This document shows positions 1 to 9,617 of a stretch of DNA of 64,000 nt, piece after piece. Numbering within the stretch: position 1 is the stretch's first letter; the number at the start of each line of letters is the position of its first letter. Made by a program: the position numbers and the translations under genes. Source of the DNA: an uncultured Clostridia bacterium (GTDB lineage: Bacteria > Bacillota > Clostridia > Oscillospirales > JAAYOS01). The stretch covers positions 113,834 through 177,833 of the forward strand of contig CANQDU010000004.1 in assembly GCA_947593925.1 (NCBI GenBank). Direction: 5' to 3'. Below the pieces are notes generated by a model. It saw nothing but the letters and a program-made list of their open reading frames with translations, ran no database searches and was not told the DNA's origin.

Positions 1-149
1 TACTGCTCGCGGTACAGCGCCGCGTCCGGGTTCGCGGGAAAGTCGGTAAGCACGCAGAGCAGCACTTCCGCCGCGAGGAACAGCGCCGCCACGACCGCGC
101 CTCGGTTCGTTCGGAGCATCTTCCGGATCTCAAAATGCAGGAGCGTCAC
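1..149 (-). CDS. ABC-2 type permease, N-terminal fragment (cut by window edge)
   Basis: The first 49 or so codons of a membrane protein that runs off the left edge. It starts at a GTG (149-147) that overlaps the stop of the permease upstream (GTGA), so the two are translationally coupled. The visible part begins with a basic, amphipathic stretch (HFEIRKMLRTNRG) followed by a hydrophobic helix (AVVAALFLAAEVLLCVL). That is the same layout as the N-terminus of the preceding permease (FRFELRKLFLRAP followed by a helix). By analogy it is a second membrane subunit of the ABC system encoded from 4325 leftward. Substrate is unknown, and the family call rests only on context and this short N-terminus. 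Confidence 0.6.
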   Translation of the reverse strand, partial: MTLLHFEIRKMLRTNRGAVVAALFLAAEVLLCVLTDFPANPDAALYREQ

Positions 150-1351
150 GCGAGCACCCCCTTCCGTATGTTGTTCTTGCCGCCGAGGAACAGCGCGAGC
201 GCGGCGGCGGTGAGTCCGAGAAGCGCAGACATAACGATCGCCGCCTGCCATGTGAGCACCGGCGCGCCGAGGACGTTTATAAACTCCGTCCTGCCGAAGA
301 GGAGGCGGTTTATAATGACGCAGTACGGGTTTACGGCCTTGAACAAAGCTTCGGACGAGTACCCCCACCGCACCCCCGCCGCCGTGCAGATAAGGAACAC
401 AGCCGCGCCCCCGGCAAACGGCAGGAGTGCGTGCCGCCCCGCTTCGCTTATGAGCAGAAACACCATCCCGAGCGCCCAGAAGCCGAGGGCGCGCGTGAGG
501 GCGCTCACCGTGTAGAAGCCGAGAAGCGACATCCCGACCGACGCCGCCGCCATCGTCCCCTCCGCGTAGACGGGGAGTCCGTTCGCCTCCGAGAGATCAA
601 GGACTAGCCCGAAGCCGAGATAGTCCACGGTGGAAAACCACAGCGGCACCGCAAGGGTGAACACCGTCGCCGCTCTGAGCTTTGCAAGGATGCTCGACGA
701 GCCTCCGCCGGGCGTCGCGAGCATCAGCTCGTCCATGCGGCACTCCCTGTCCCGCGCGAACGTCTGACACAGCGCGTAGAGCAGGATGAGCAGCGCGAGC
801 ACGGCGGAGAAGTCGTAGGTGAATAGGAGCCTGTACCCCTCGGTGTAGCGGAACTCCGCGACGGCGCGGCCCGAGTATATCCGCGCGACGGCGGCGTTCA
901 TCCGCGCCTCGTATCCACAGCCGAGGCGCGCGTACAGCGCCTCGTTCTCCCGCGCGAGGCGCACGACCTCCTCTGCGTTCCCGCGATAGTTGTAAAATCG
1001 GCGCATCGGCGAAACGAAGTACCGCTCGAGCAAGTTGCGGTCGCTGTAATAGTTGCCGGTGAGCGTTCCCTCCACGTCGCTCCGCGTGGTGGCGGTGATG
1101 TCGTTTGTTATCCACTCGAGAGGCTTGTAGATATCGAGCAGCGTGTCTATCTTCTCAAGGGTCATTTCCCCGCTGTAATTGCCGTACTGCTCGCGGTAGA
1201 CCCTTGCCCAGACCTCGTCGGTCCGCAGGAGAGAGGCGTCGTCCGCCACGGCGCGGATCTTCGCGAGGTCGAGGACGGTGAACACTGCGAGCGCTATGAA
1301 CACCGGCGCGCGGAGAAAGAGCTTTCGGAGCTCAAAGCGGAAAAGTCTCAC
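146..1351 (-). CDS. ABC-2 type transporter permease subunit
   Basis: A 401-residue membrane protein. It has a basic N-terminal segment, one helix at residues 15-35, a long extracytoplasmic region (about 40-170) and then five or six hydrophobic segments from about 180 to the C-terminus, as in ABC-2 type permeases with a large loop after TM1. The GTG start (1351) overlaps the stop of the ATPase gene (GTGA), and its own stop overlaps the start of the next permease, so three genes are tightly coupled. With the ATPase (1348-2217) and the lipoprotein (2226-4325) it should form an exporter or a membrane-remodelling ABC complex. The substrate cannot be read from the sequence. Confidence 0.75.
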   Translation of the reverse strand: MRLFRFELRKLFLRAPVFIALAVFTVLDLAKIRAVADDASLLRTDEVWARVYREQYGNYSGEMTLEKIDTLLDIYKPLEWITNDITATTRSDVEGTLTGNYYSDRNLLERYFVSPMRRFYNYRGNAEEVVRLARENEALYARLGCGYEARMNAAVARIYSGRAVAEFRYTEGYRLLFTYDFSAVLALLILLYALCQTFARDRECRMDELMLATPGGGSSSILAKLRAATVFTLAVPLWFSTVDYLGFGLVLDLSEANGLPVYAEGTMAAASVGMSLLGFYTVSALTRALGFWALGMVFLLISEAGRHALLPFAGGAAVFLICTAAGVRWGYSSEALFKAVNPYCVIINRLLFGRTEFINVLGAPVLTWQAAIVMSALLGLTAAALALFLGGKNNIRKGVLA

Positions 1352-2217
1352 AGTCCCGCCTCCCCGAAGTGCGCAAGGAACACGTCCTCAAGGTTCGGCT
1401 CCGCCGGGACGGCGGCGGGGTGCGGTCTTTCGCGCGAGACGATGCGGAGCATGACGCCGTTCTCTCCGCGCTGCATGTTGCTTATGATGCGGCGGTCGAA
1501 CGGAGCGAGGTCGGCGTCCTCCGGCAGAGCCACCGTCCAGACGAGCCCCGCGCACCCGCGCTCGAGCTCGCGCGGACTGTCCTTGCATATCAGCCGCCCC
1601 TCCTTCAGGATAATGACCTCGTTTGCGATGAACTCCACGTCTGAGACGATGTGCGTCGCGAGCAGTACCGTCCTGTCCTTTGAGAAGCGGGATATGAGGT
1701 TGCGGAAGCGTATACGCTCCTGCGGGTCAAGACCCGCCGTCGGCTCGTCGAGAATAAGTATCGCCGGGTCGGAGAGCATCGCCTGCGCTATACCCACGCG
1801 CTGACGCATGCCCCCGGACAGCGCGCCTATCTTCTTCTCCTTCGCGTCCGAGAGATTCACTATTTTAAGAAGCTCGTCTGCGCGCCGCCGTCCCTCCGCC
1901 GCCGGTATGCCCTTCAGCGCCGACATATAGTCGAGGAAGTCGGATACGGTGAAGTCGCGGTAGAACTCCGGGTACTGCGGGAGGTACCCAATCTTTGCGA
2001 GGAACTCCCGCCCGAGCGTTTTCACGTCCGCTCCGTCCACGGTTATCCTGCCCGAGTCGGGCCGGTTAAGGCCGACGAGTATGCGTATAAGCGTGGTCTT
2101 GCCCGCGCCGTTCGCCCCGAGAAGTCCGCAGACGCCGTCCCCGAGCGCGGCGGAGAAGTCGCGGAGAGCATACCGTCTGCGGTAGCTCTTCGAGATGTTT
2201 TCAAATCTTATCTCCAT
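1348..2217 (-). CDS. ABC transporter ATP-binding protein
   Basis: Cytoplasmic ATPase of an ABC-2 type system, 289 residues. Walker A GANGAGKT is at residues 34-41, the Q-loop glutamine near 81, the signature LSGGM at 133-137 and Walker B ILILDEP at 153-159, followed by the H-loop region LLATHIVSD. The C-terminal 80 residues form the variable extension usual in this class. I prefer the ATG at 2217 over the GTG at 2229: the GTG overlaps the upstream stop, but GAGG lies six bases before the ATG and the protein then begins directly with the family-like MEIRFENISKSY. It pairs with the two permeases downstream and the lipoprotein upstream. Confidence 0.9.
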   Translation of the reverse strand: MEIRFENISKSYRRRYALRDFSAALGDGVCGLLGANGAGKTTLIRILVGLNRPDSGRITVDGADVKTLGREFLAKIGYLPQYPEFYRDFTVSDFLDYMSALKGIPAAEGRRRADELLKIVNLSDAKEKKIGALSGGMRQRVGIAQAMLSDPAILILDEPTAGLDPQERIRFRNLISRFSKDRTVLLATHIVSDVEFIANEVIILKEGRLICKDSPRELERGCAGLVWTVALPEDADLAPFDRRIISNMQRGENGVMLRIVSRERPHPAAVPAEPNLEDVFLAHFGEAGL

Positions 2218-2225
2218 GCCGCGCC

Positions 2226-4325
2226 TCACTCAAACGAGAGCACGACGACCTTCGCGGGGACGTCCGCATAGCCGCCGAGCTTCACAAGGCACAGCTTGAG
2301 GCCGTCCATGAGCACCACATTCGGCGCGCCGCCGAAGACGGCGCTGTTGTCGTCGGTAATGGTGTACTCGAGGCGAAGGCCGTCGTCCTCAGCGCCGTAT
2401 ATCCTCACCGTGAGCCCGCCGTCATAGGCGGTCGTGATGAAATACCCGCCGTCACGCGAGACGTACAGGTCTCCCCTGCCCTCCTGCGCGGAGTGCCGGA
2501 AGACCGTGTACGACAAATCGCTCATGTCCGCTACTGCCATCGCTCCGGATGCGACGAAGAAGTTTTCGTTGAAGAACAGCTTTCCTCCGGCGTATCCCAC
2601 CGCGCCCTGCGCGTCGAAGTTCTCAAACGACGCGCAGCTAAAGTCGCTTCCGTCAATGCCGACGCTGCCGAAGCAGGAGCCGCCCGCAAATATCACCCTC
2701 GAGGAGTCTTCGCCAAACCACATGCTTGTAACGAGCGCGAGGCCGCCGTTCTCCTCGCGGTGCCCCGCGTCGACCGTGCGGAGGAGCGCCGCATCTCCGC
2801 CGTCCCGTGCGAGGAGATATATTCCTCCGTCCATGATGCTGAACGCGACATACCTGCCGTCCGGGGAAACGGCATAGCTCATAATGTGCCGACCCTCGCC
2901 CGTGGGATCGGCGAGGGAAAGCCTGCCGGTCTCGGCAAGCGAGGAGTCGAGGAACACGCAGACCGTTTCGCCGCGCTCGCCCGCCCCGAGCGAAACGGAG
3001 GCCGCGCCGCCGCTTGCCGCCGCTCCGACGGCGCAGAACCCGCTCTCTATCGGGAAATACTCCGCGCCGGTGAGCTCGGGAAGCGCGCCTTCGGCCAGAA
3101 CCATGCCGGAGGCAAGGTCGTAAAGGCACAGCCCGTCCGTCTTTCGTATCAGTATCTCGCCGCCCTCGCCGTACCACAGGGCACGGACGGAGCCGTCCAT
3201 GACCTCCGAGAGGTCGAGCGGTGTGCCGGAGGAAAGCGCTTCCGCCGGCGGCGCGGACGTCTCCGCGCCGCTCCCGCCCTGCCGCACAAACGCGAGCGAG
3301 CTGCTTTTCAGAAACTCGGAGCGTCCCCCGCCGGATACGGCGACGGCGGCGGCGTAGAAGGTCGTTATATCCTCGAGCTCGCTCACGCGGACGTCCGCCT
3401 CCACCCGCGCGGCCTTGCCCTTCTCAAGCGTTATCTCCCAACAGTCCGCCGTCCCGTCGCCGAGCGGAGCGTGGTCCGCATAGAACGACACTTTGAAGGT
3501 CGTGCCCGGAGCCCCGCAGAGCTCAAAGGCAACGCGGACAGCGTCCCGCCCCGTCATATCGAGGTTGTCGTAGACCTTCTCGCCGTCGTAGGTGATAAAC
3601 GTCAACACCTCGGTATCGAGCCGGTCGAGCGGCGACTGCCCGCCCGAGGTCAGCCCTCCGCTTTCGAGGTTCCGCTCGATAAACTCCTCGGTCATGAGCT
3701 CGTTGGAAACCGCGACGTTTTCGAGCAGTACGTCCGCCGGTGCGGACGCGCCGCCCTCCGGCAGGTCGGCGTTGAAAATGATGTCATATCCTGCGGACAC
3801 CGCGCCCTGATAGAAGCCGTAGCCGGAAGAATTTACCATGTCCGGTTTGAACCGCGGGTAGTAGACGCTCGCCACCGTCGCCCTCACCGTCTCTCCGGCG
3901 CTTCCCGCGGCGGGAACGAAGGACAGATCGAAGCGGCGCTTCTCGTCGTCGTTTTGGAGATCGAAGATGTGCATGTAGGCATACTCGCCCTCTCCGTCTA
4001 TCCGATAGGACTGCGGGACGCCGTCCATGTACACGAGAAGACCGATGTTCTTCCCCGAGCCGCTGCCGGTGACGTAGTAGGGAATGTTCAGCTCGCCGCC
4101 GTCGTATGTAACGACGCTCTCGCCGCCGTCCGGGAGGTCGATGCCGTGACCCATCGAGCCGAGCACGTCCGGCGGTCCCTCGTAGTCAAACGGGTTCTCC
4201 GCGGACGGCCCCGCGCTCTGCGGGGCGGCGTCCGCCGACGGCTCCGCCTCGGCGGCGCAGCCGCAGAGCAGCGCCGCGAGCACGCACGCCGCCGCAACTA
4301 ATATTGCTATAACATTTGCTTTCAT
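2226..4325 (-). CDS. Lipoprotein with C-terminal beta-propeller-like region, ABC-associated
   Basis: A 699-residue secreted lipoprotein. The signal peptide ends in a lipobox (ALLCGC, Cys at about residue 23). It is followed by an acidic Ser/Ala/Pro linker. The middle part is beta-rich without a motif I can name. From about residue 380 there are propeller-like blades, for example the SPDGRYVAF pattern seen in TolB/WD40-like repeats near residue 490. It has a good ribosome site (AAAGGAG, nine bases before ATG). It is the first gene of the operon containing the ATPase and permeases and overlaps the GTG alternative start of the ATPase gene. It is probably the extracellular component of that ABC system. 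The role is inferred from position only. Confidence 0.6.
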   Translation of the reverse strand: MKANVIAILVAAACVLAALLCGCAAEAEPSADAAPQSAGPSAENPFDYEGPPDVLGSMGHGIDLPDGGESVVTYDGGELNIPYYVTGSGSGKNIGLLVYMDGVPQSYRIDGEGEYAYMHIFDLQNDDEKRRFDLSFVPAAGSAGETVRATVASVYYPRFKPDMVNSSGYGFYQGAVSAGYDIIFNADLPEGGASAPADVLLENVAVSNELMTEEFIERNLESGGLTSGGQSPLDRLDTEVLTFITYDGEKVYDNLDMTGRDAVRVAFELCGAPGTTFKVSFYADHAPLGDGTADCWEITLEKGKAARVEADVRVSELEDITTFYAAAVAVSGGGRSEFLKSSSLAFVRQGGSGAETSAPPAEALSSGTPLDLSEVMDGSVRALWYGEGGEILIRKTDGLCLYDLASGMVLAEGALPELTGAEYFPIESGFCAVGAAASGGAASVSLGAGERGETVCVFLDSSLAETGRLSLADPTGEGRHIMSYAVSPDGRYVAFSIMDGGIYLLARDGGDAALLRTVDAGHREENGGLALVTSMWFGEDSSRVIFAGGSCFGSVGIDGSDFSCASFENFDAQGAVGYAGGKLFFNENFFVASGAMAVADMSDLSYTVFRHSAQEGRGDLYVSRDGGYFITTAYDGGLTVRIYGAEDDGLRLEYTITDDNSAVFGGAPNVVLMDGLKLCLVKLGGYADVPAKVVVLSFE

Positions 4326-4375
4326 GTAAAGACGCTCCTTTCCCGTGTCTGAGGTCTATCATAGAAGGCAAATGT

Positions 4376-4436
4376 CAAAAAACAGACAAAATTTGCGGGC
4401 GGAGCCCGCCGCCTTGCGGCGGGCTCCGCCCGCAAA
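4376..4436 (-). terminator. Rho-independent terminator of the ilv-leu operon
   Basis: A perfect 21-bp inverted repeat with a three-base loop (4392-4436) sits 13 bases after the ilvA stop. Read leftward it is followed by a T-rich stretch (AATTTTGTCTGTTTTTT, 4378-4394). It closes the 13-kb branched-chain operon and separates it from the ABC operon, whose start is only about 50 bases further on. Confidence 0.85.
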
Positions 4437-4448
4437 CCTCACGGAGTA

Positions 4449-5645
4449 TTACTCCGTTATCTTAAATCCCGCTTTTGTCAGCTCTGCTCTGATCTCCTCT
4501 ATCTGCTCAAAGTCGCGGGTCTCCATGCCTATTGTGAGGAAGCAGCTCGCTATCGCCATATTCGCGTCCGAGCGCTCGTGGTGGACGCTTACGACGTTCG
4601 CGCCGCACCTCGATATTATCTCGCTCACGCCGACGAGCTGACCCGGCTTGTCCTCGAGCGCTATCTGGAGCGTGGCGTTCCTGCCGGAGGTCACGAGGCC
4701 GCGCGTTATCACGCGCGAGAGTATGTTCACGTCGATATTTCCGCCGGAGAGGACGCAGACGGCCTTCTGCCCCGCTATCGGCAACTTGTCAAACATCGCC
4801 GCCGCGACGCTCACGGCGCCCGCGCCCTCGGTGATGAGCTTCTGCTTCTCGATGAGCGCGAGTATCGCCGCCGCCGTCTCGTCCTCGCTCACGGTGACGA
4901 TGTCGTCAACGTACTTTCCTATCATGTCAAACGTGATGTCGCCCGGATGCTTTACGGCGATGCCGTCGGCAAATGTCTCCACCGCGCCGAGAGTTATCGG
5001 ACGCCCCGCGCGGCGGCTCTCGAGCATGCTTGCCGCGCGCTCCGCCTGCACGCCGTACACCTTCACCTCCGGACGGAGGTGTTTTATCACATAAGCCACG
5101 CCGGAGATGAGCCCGCCGCCGCCTATCGGCAGGATAACGGCGTCGAGGTCCTGGAGCTGGTCAAGTATCTCGAGCCCGACGGTGCCCTGTCCCGCGATGA
5201 CCTCGTCGTCGTCAAACGGGTGGATGAAGGTCATGCCGGTCTCGTCGCGGAGGCGGACGGCCTCGGCGTATGCGTCGTCATACGTCCCGGGGACGAGGCG
5301 CACCTCCGCGCCGAGCGCCTTTGTCGCCTCGACCTTGCTTATCGGCGCGCCGTCCGCCATGCAGACGATGCTCCGTATGCCGTTCTTCGTCGCGGCAAGC
5401 GCCACGCCCTGCGCGTGGTTTCCCGCGCTGCACGCGATTATCCCGGCGCGCTTCTGCTCCTCCGAGAGCCGGCTTATCTTGTAGTAGGCGCCGCGCAGCT
5501 TGAAGCTGCCGGTCACCTGAAGGTTTTCGGTCTTGAGGTATATCTGCGAGCGCTCCGAAAGCTTCTCCGAGTAGATGAGGTCGGTCTTTCGCGCGACCCC
5601 CTTCAGCACGAACGCCGCCTGATACACCTTGTCCAGTGTCACCAT
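4449..5645 (-). CDS. ilvA: Threonine ammonia-lyase (threonine deaminase) with ACT domain
   Basis: PLP enzyme that converts threonine to 2-oxobutanoate, the committed step to isoleucine. It has 398 residues. The PLP lysine motif GSFKLRG is near residue 46-52, the SAGNHAQG substrate motif near 73, the glycine-rich phosphate loop PIGGGGL near 173, and a single C-terminal ACT domain from about residue 325. The short form with one ACT domain is typical of the TdcB/short-IlvA type found in Firmicutes. The ACT domain suggests allosteric control, but which ligand cannot be told. It is the last gene of the ilv-leu operon, which argues for a biosynthetic rather than catabolic role. Start ATG 5645 has AGGGG eight bases upstream and lies just after the stop of the DUF815 gene. 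Confidence 0.93.
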   Translation of the reverse strand: MVTLDKVYQAAFVLKGVARKTDLIYSEKLSERSQIYLKTENLQVTGSFKLRGAYYKISRLSEEQKRAGIIACSAGNHAQGVALAATKNGIRSIVCMADGAPISKVEATKALGAEVRLVPGTYDDAYAEAVRLRDETGMTFIHPFDDDEVIAGQGTVGLEILDQLQDLDAVILPIGGGGLISGVAYVIKHLRPEVKVYGVQAERAASMLESRRAGRPITLGAVETFADGIAVKHPGDITFDMIGKYVDDIVTVSEDETAAAILALIEKQKLITEGAGAVSVAAAMFDKLPIAGQKAVCVLSGGNIDVNILSRVITRGLVTSGRNATLQIALEDKPGQLVGVSEIISRCGANVVSVHHERSDANMAIASCFLTIGMETRDFEQIEEIRAELTKAGFKITE

Positions 5646-5648
5646 ATC

Positions 5649-6947
5649 CTAACCCCTATCCGAGTTTTTTGCCGCGAGCATATCCACAAACTGCTGCGCC
5701 GTCCGCCCGGAAACGCCTCCGTGGCGTATTTCCCAGCGGTTCGCCTCGAGCAGCAGAGTCTTTTCGTCCATATCTATGCCGCGCCGCGCCGCAAGAGTCC
5801 TCACTATCTCGTAGAACTCCTCCCGCGCGGGCGTCGAGAAGTTTATCAGTATCCCGAACCGCTCCGCAAGCGACAGCTTCTCCTCCATCGTGTCCGAGCG
5901 GTGAATGTCGCCGTCGTGCTCCATGTCGCTGCGGTCGTTCCACGTCTCCCTTATGAGGTGGCGGCGGTTCGACGTGGCGTAGATAAGCACGTTCTCCGGC
6001 TTCAGCGCTATGCCGCCCTCGATAACAGCCTTGAGGAACTTGTACTCGACCTCGTGCTCCTCGAAGGACAGGTCGTCTATGAACACGACGAAGCGGTAGT
6101 TCCGCTCTCTCAGCCGGCTCATCAGCGGCGCGAGCGCGCCGAACTGGTGCTTGTATATCTCCACGGCGCGAAGTCCGCGCTCCGCGTACTCGTTTATCAC
6201 TGCGCGTACGCTCGTGCTCTTGCCGGTGCCGCTGTCGCCGTAGAGAAGGACGTTGTTCGCGCTCCTGCCCGAGACGAACGCCTCGGTGTTTTCGACGAGC
6301 GCCGCCTTCTGCCGCTCGCAGCCCACGATGTCGCTAAGGCGCGCCGAGCTGTCACCGCGCGCCGGGACGAGCTCTCCCCCGTCGCCGAGGCGGAATGCGC
6401 GGTCGAGCGCGAATATCCCCGCGCCGTACCGCCGATAGAACTCCGTCACTACGCGGTACGCTTCCTCCTCGTCCTCCGCCGCGGCCATGCCGCGCGCGAG
6501 CGCGGTTATCCTCTCCCCCGACTCGCGCCGCTCCGCACAGCCCGAGGGCAGGCGGAAGTCGGACACGGCGGAGAAGCAGTCAAGGCCAAGCTCGCTTTCG
6601 AGCTTCGAGAAGTCGTAACGGAAGAGGCGCAGAAGGACGGCGAGGTCGCGCTTTGCAAGCCTCTCCGTGCCGCCCGCGCCCTCCGCTCCGCGACGCTCGC
6701 AGGCAAGCGAGAACGGGTTCTCGTCGGTCGCTATCCTCAGCGCGAGGCAGTCCTGCCAGAGGTTACCTTCGAGGCCGTACCGCACGGCAAGCTCCACCAT
6801 TCTTCGCACGCACGAATTTATCGCGCGGACGACCGCGAACCTGTCCTCGCCGCGCTTCTTTGCCTCGAGCGCGGCGCAAAGCGCTTCGAGTATGCCGTCC
6901 CTGCGGCTGCCGCCGTAGAGCAGCAGCCGCGAAGTCTCCTTATACAT
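5649..6947 (-). CDS. DUF815-family AAA+ ATP-binding protein
   Basis: A 432-residue cytoplasmic protein. The N-terminal 200 residues are helical and poorly conserved. An AAA+-type P-loop follows, with Walker A GDSGTGKS at residues 236-243 and Walker B FVVFIDDLSF near 287. The sequence ATSNRRHLI then a Trp-Asn-Asp-Arg stretch is the hallmark of the DUF815 family. The family is often annotated only as ATP-binding protein and its function is not established. It sits inside the branched-chain operon, with its stop next to the ilvA start and eight bases after the ilvE stop, so it is co-transcribed. A role in assembling or remodelling one of these enzymes is possible, but that is a guess from position. 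Confidence 0.85.
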   Translation of the reverse strand: MYKETSRLLLYGGSRRDGILEALCAALEAKKRGEDRFAVVRAINSCVRRMVELAVRYGLEGNLWQDCLALRIATDENPFSLACERRGAEGAGGTERLAKRDLAVLLRLFRYDFSKLESELGLDCFSAVSDFRLPSGCAERRESGERITALARGMAAAEDEEEAYRVVTEFYRRYGAGIFALDRAFRLGDGGELVPARGDSSARLSDIVGCERQKAALVENTEAFVSGRSANNVLLYGDSGTGKSTSVRAVINEYAERGLRAVEIYKHQFGALAPLMSRLRERNYRFVVFIDDLSFEEHEVEYKFLKAVIEGGIALKPENVLIYATSNRRHLIRETWNDRSDMEHDGDIHRSDTMEEKLSLAERFGILINFSTPAREEFYEIVRTLAARRGIDMDEKTLLLEANRWEIRHGGVSGRTAQQFVDMLAAKNSDRG

Positions 6948-6954
6948 GGTTTCG

Positions 6955-8019
6955 TTATTCCACCGTCGTTCTCCAGCCGAACTCGTCCGGGAGGGCGCCG
7001 GTCTGGATGCCGGTCACGGTGTCGTAGAGGCGCTGACTGACGGGGCCGATGTTCCCGTCGCCTATCTGCATGACCTCGTCCTTGAAGCGGAGCTTGCCGA
7101 CGGGCGAAATGACCGCCGCCGTGCCGGTGCCGAATACCTCCTCGAGCGCGCCGGACTTCTGCGCCGCGATGAGCTCGTCCACCGAGATCTTGCGTTCCTC
7201 CGTGGGGAGACCCCAGTGGCGGCAGAGGTGCAGGACCGAGTCGCGCGTAATTCCGGGGAGGATGCTGCCGTTCAGCATAGGCGTGACTATCTTCCCGTCT
7301 ATCTTGAAGAAGATGTTCATCGCGCCGACCTCCTCTATGTACCTGCGCTCGACGCCGTCAAGCCAGAGCACCTGAGAGTAGCCGGAGTCGTGAGCCTTGA
7401 CCTGCGCCGCGAGGCTCGCGGCGTAGTTGCCGCCGGTCTTTGTGAAGCCGACGCCGCCGCGCACCGCGCGCACGAAGTCGTCCTCTATCCATATTCCTAC
7501 CGGTGCAAGGCCGCTCTCGTAGTACGCGCCGCTCGGCGAGAGGATTATCACAAACAGATATGTCTCGCTCGGCTTGACGCCGAGGAACGGGTCGGTCGCT
7601 ATGATGAACGGACGGATGTAGAGCGAGGTGCCCGCCTCGGTGGGTATCCAGTCCTCGTCCACCTTCACGACGGTCTTTACGGCCTGGACGAAGTCCTCCT
7701 CCGGGATGAGCGGGATGCAGAGGCGCTCGTTTGAGCGGTTTGCGCGCTTCGCGTTCATGTCCGGGCGGAAGAGATAGCTCTTCCCGTCCGCGCCGCGGTA
7801 CGCCTTGAGTCCCTCGAACATCTCCTGCCCGTAGTGGAACACCATCGCCGCCGGAGAGAGGGTGAAGTCCGCAAACGGTACGACGCGCGGGTCATGCCAG
7901 CCTTTCCCCTCGGTGTAGTCCATAACGAACATGTGGTCGGTGAATATTTTGCCGAATCCGAGCGGGCCCTGCGGCTTCTCCTTCGGCTTGTCGGTCTTTA
8001 CTATCTTTATGTCAAGCAC
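6955..8019 (-). CDS. ilvE: Branched-chain amino-acid aminotransferase
   Basis: Fold-type IV PLP aminotransferase that makes Ile, Leu and Val from their 2-oxo acids with glutamate. It has 354 residues. The family features FHYGQEMFEGLKAY, the lysine-containing KTGGNYAAS and the later EEVFGTGTAAVISP are all present, as in long BCAT2-like enzymes. I choose GTG 8019: the GTG nine bases earlier lies inside the ribosome site GAGGTGATC, which is correctly spaced for the second GTG. It follows leuB after 25 bases and precedes the DUF815 gene. Confidence 0.95.
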   Translation of the reverse strand: MLDIKIVKTDKPKEKPQGPLGFGKIFTDHMFVMDYTEGKGWHDPRVVPFADFTLSPAAMVFHYGQEMFEGLKAYRGADGKSYLFRPDMNAKRANRSNERLCIPLIPEEDFVQAVKTVVKVDEDWIPTEAGTSLYIRPFIIATDPFLGVKPSETYLFVIILSPSGAYYESGLAPVGIWIEDDFVRAVRGGVGFTKTGGNYAASLAAQVKAHDSGYSQVLWLDGVERRYIEEVGAMNIFFKIDGKIVTPMLNGSILPGITRDSVLHLCRHWGLPTEERKISVDELIAAQKSGALEEVFGTGTAAVISPVGKLRFKDEVMQIGDGNIGPVSQRLYDTVTGIQTGALPDEFGWRTTVE

Positions 8020-8044
8020 AACGATCACCTCAAATTCGGACTGC

Positions 8045-9115
8045 TTACAGTCTCTTAATTATCTCCCCGGTCATTTCGGTGCAGGTGAGGGCTTTGCCCT
8101 CGCCCACGAGTATATCCGCCGTGCGGAGTCCGTCCTCGAGCACCGCGCCGACCGCGCCCTCTATGGCGTCCGCCTCGCGCGTGAGTCCGAAGGAGTAGCG
8201 GAGCATCATCGCGGCGGAGAGCACCGTCGCGATAGGGTTTGCTTTGTTCTGCCCCGCGATGTCCGGCGCGGAGCCGTGTATCGGCTCGTACAGGCCCCTC
8301 GTCCCGCTTCCGAGCGAGGCGGAGGCGAGCAGACCTATCGAGCCGGTTATCTGGCTTGCCTCGTCGGAGAGTATGTCTCCGAACATGTTCGACGTCACTA
8401 TGACGTCAAACTTCGACGGGTCGCGGACGAGCTGCATCGCGGCGTTGTCAACAAGCATGTCCGCAAGCGTGACGTCCGGGTACTCCTCCGCCACGCGGTG
8501 GACGGTCTCGCGCCAGAGGCGCGAAGTCTCGAGGACGTTCGCCTTGTCGATGCTCGTGACGTGGTGGCGGCGCTTTCGCGCCGTCTCGAACGCGACGCGC
8601 GCTATACGCTCTATCTCGTAGACGCTGTACGCCTCGGTGTCGTAGGCCTCCGGGCCGTACTTTCCGTCGCGCCGGCCGCGCTCGCCGAAGTAGATGCCGC
8701 CGGTGAGCTCGCGCACTATCACGAGGTCGATGCCCTTATTCACGATGTCCGCGCGGAGGACGCACGCATCCTTCAACGCGGGGTATATCTTCGCGGGGCG
8801 GAGGTTTGTAAAGAGCTCCAGAGCCGCGCGAAGGCCGAGCAGCGCCTTCTCCGGGCGGATATCGCCCGAGAGCCCGTCCCATTTGGGCCCGCCGACCGCG
8901 CCGAGCAGGACGCTGTCGCTTTCAAGGCACCCGCGCACCGTCTCCTCGGGGAGCGGGATGCCGAATTTGTCTATCGCCTCGCCGCCCGCGGGGTACGCGG
9001 TGAAGTGAAAGACGTGGCCGAACTTCTCGCCTACCTTTTCGAGCACCGCGACGGCGCTCTCCACTATCTCGGGGCCTATGCCGTCGCCCTTGATGAGTGC
9101 AACCTTGTATTCCAT
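8045..9115 (-). CDS. leuB: 3-isopropylmalate dehydrogenase
   Basis: NAD-dependent oxidative decarboxylase of leucine synthesis, 356 residues. The N-terminal [10 protein letters not shown] motif, the substrate loop ([13 protein letters not shown]) and the [13 protein letters not shown] region near the C-terminus identify it. The ATG at 9115 overlaps the last base of the leuD stop (TGATG). Start sites further upstream in the same frame run through leuD and give no family similarity. Confidence 0.96.
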   Translation of the reverse strand: MEYKVALIKGDGIGPEIVESAVAVLEKVGEKFGHVFHFTAYPAGGEAIDKFGIPLPEETVRGCLESDSVLLGAVGGPKWDGLSGDIRPEKALLGLRAALELFTNLRPAKIYPALKDACVLRADIVNKGIDLVIVRELTGGIYFGERGRRDGKYGPEAYDTEAYSVYEIERIARVAFETARKRRHHVTSIDKANVLETSRLWRETVHRVAEEYPDVTLADMLVDNAAMQLVRDPSKFDVIVTSNMFGDILSDEASQITGSIGLLASASLGSGTRGLYEPIHGSAPDIAGQNKANPIATVLSAAMMLRYSFGLTREADAIEGAVGAVLEDGLRTADILVGEGKALTCTEMTGEIIKRL

Positions 9116-9615
9116 CAGTCCTTCGCCCCCGTCTGCTTTGCCTTGATGTACTTCAGCAGTCCGCCGCTCTCGATTATCCCCTGTATGAACTCGGGGAAGG
9201 CGGCGGCCTTGAAGGTCTCGCCCGTCGTCTCGTCCGAGATGACGCCGGTGGAGAGATCGACCGTGACGGTGTCCCCGCTCTTTATCTTCTCCGCGGCCTC
9301 CGGGCATTCGAGAATGGGAAAGCCGATGTTTATCGCGTTGCGGTAGAAGATGCGCGCAAAGCTCGCCGCTATGACGCAGGACACGCCGCTCGCGCGTATC
9401 GCTATCGGCGCGTGCTCGCGGGAGGAGCCGCAGCCGAAGTTCGCGCCGCCGACCATAATGTCGCCGGGGTGCATCTTATGGACAAACTCCGGGTCGATGT
9501 CCTCCATGCAGTGGCGCGCAAGCTCCTCCGGGGAGGGCGAGTTAAGATAGCGGGCGGGGATTATGACGTCGGTATCCACGTTGTCCCCGTACTTGAAAAC
9601 CGTTCCCTTGATCAT
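9115..9615 (-). CDS. leuD: 3-isopropylmalate dehydratase, small subunit
   Basis: Small subunit of the heterodimeric isopropylmalate isomerase, 166 residues, the short bacterial/archaeal-like form. The conserved [11 protein letters not shown] and [13 protein letters not shown] motifs are present. It follows leuC by two bases and shares a base with the leuB start, so all three are coupled. With LeuC it isomerises 2-isopropylmalate to 3-isopropylmalate. Confidence 0.96.
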   Translation of the reverse strand: MIKGTVFKYGDNVDTDVIIPARYLNSPSPEELARHCMEDIDPEFVHKMHPGDIMVGGANFGCGSSREHAPIAIRASGVSCVIAASFARIFYRNAINIGFPILECPEAAEKIKSGDTVTVDLSTGVISDETTGETFKAAAFPEFIQGIIESGGLLKYIKAKQTGAKD

Positions 9616-9617
9616 TT

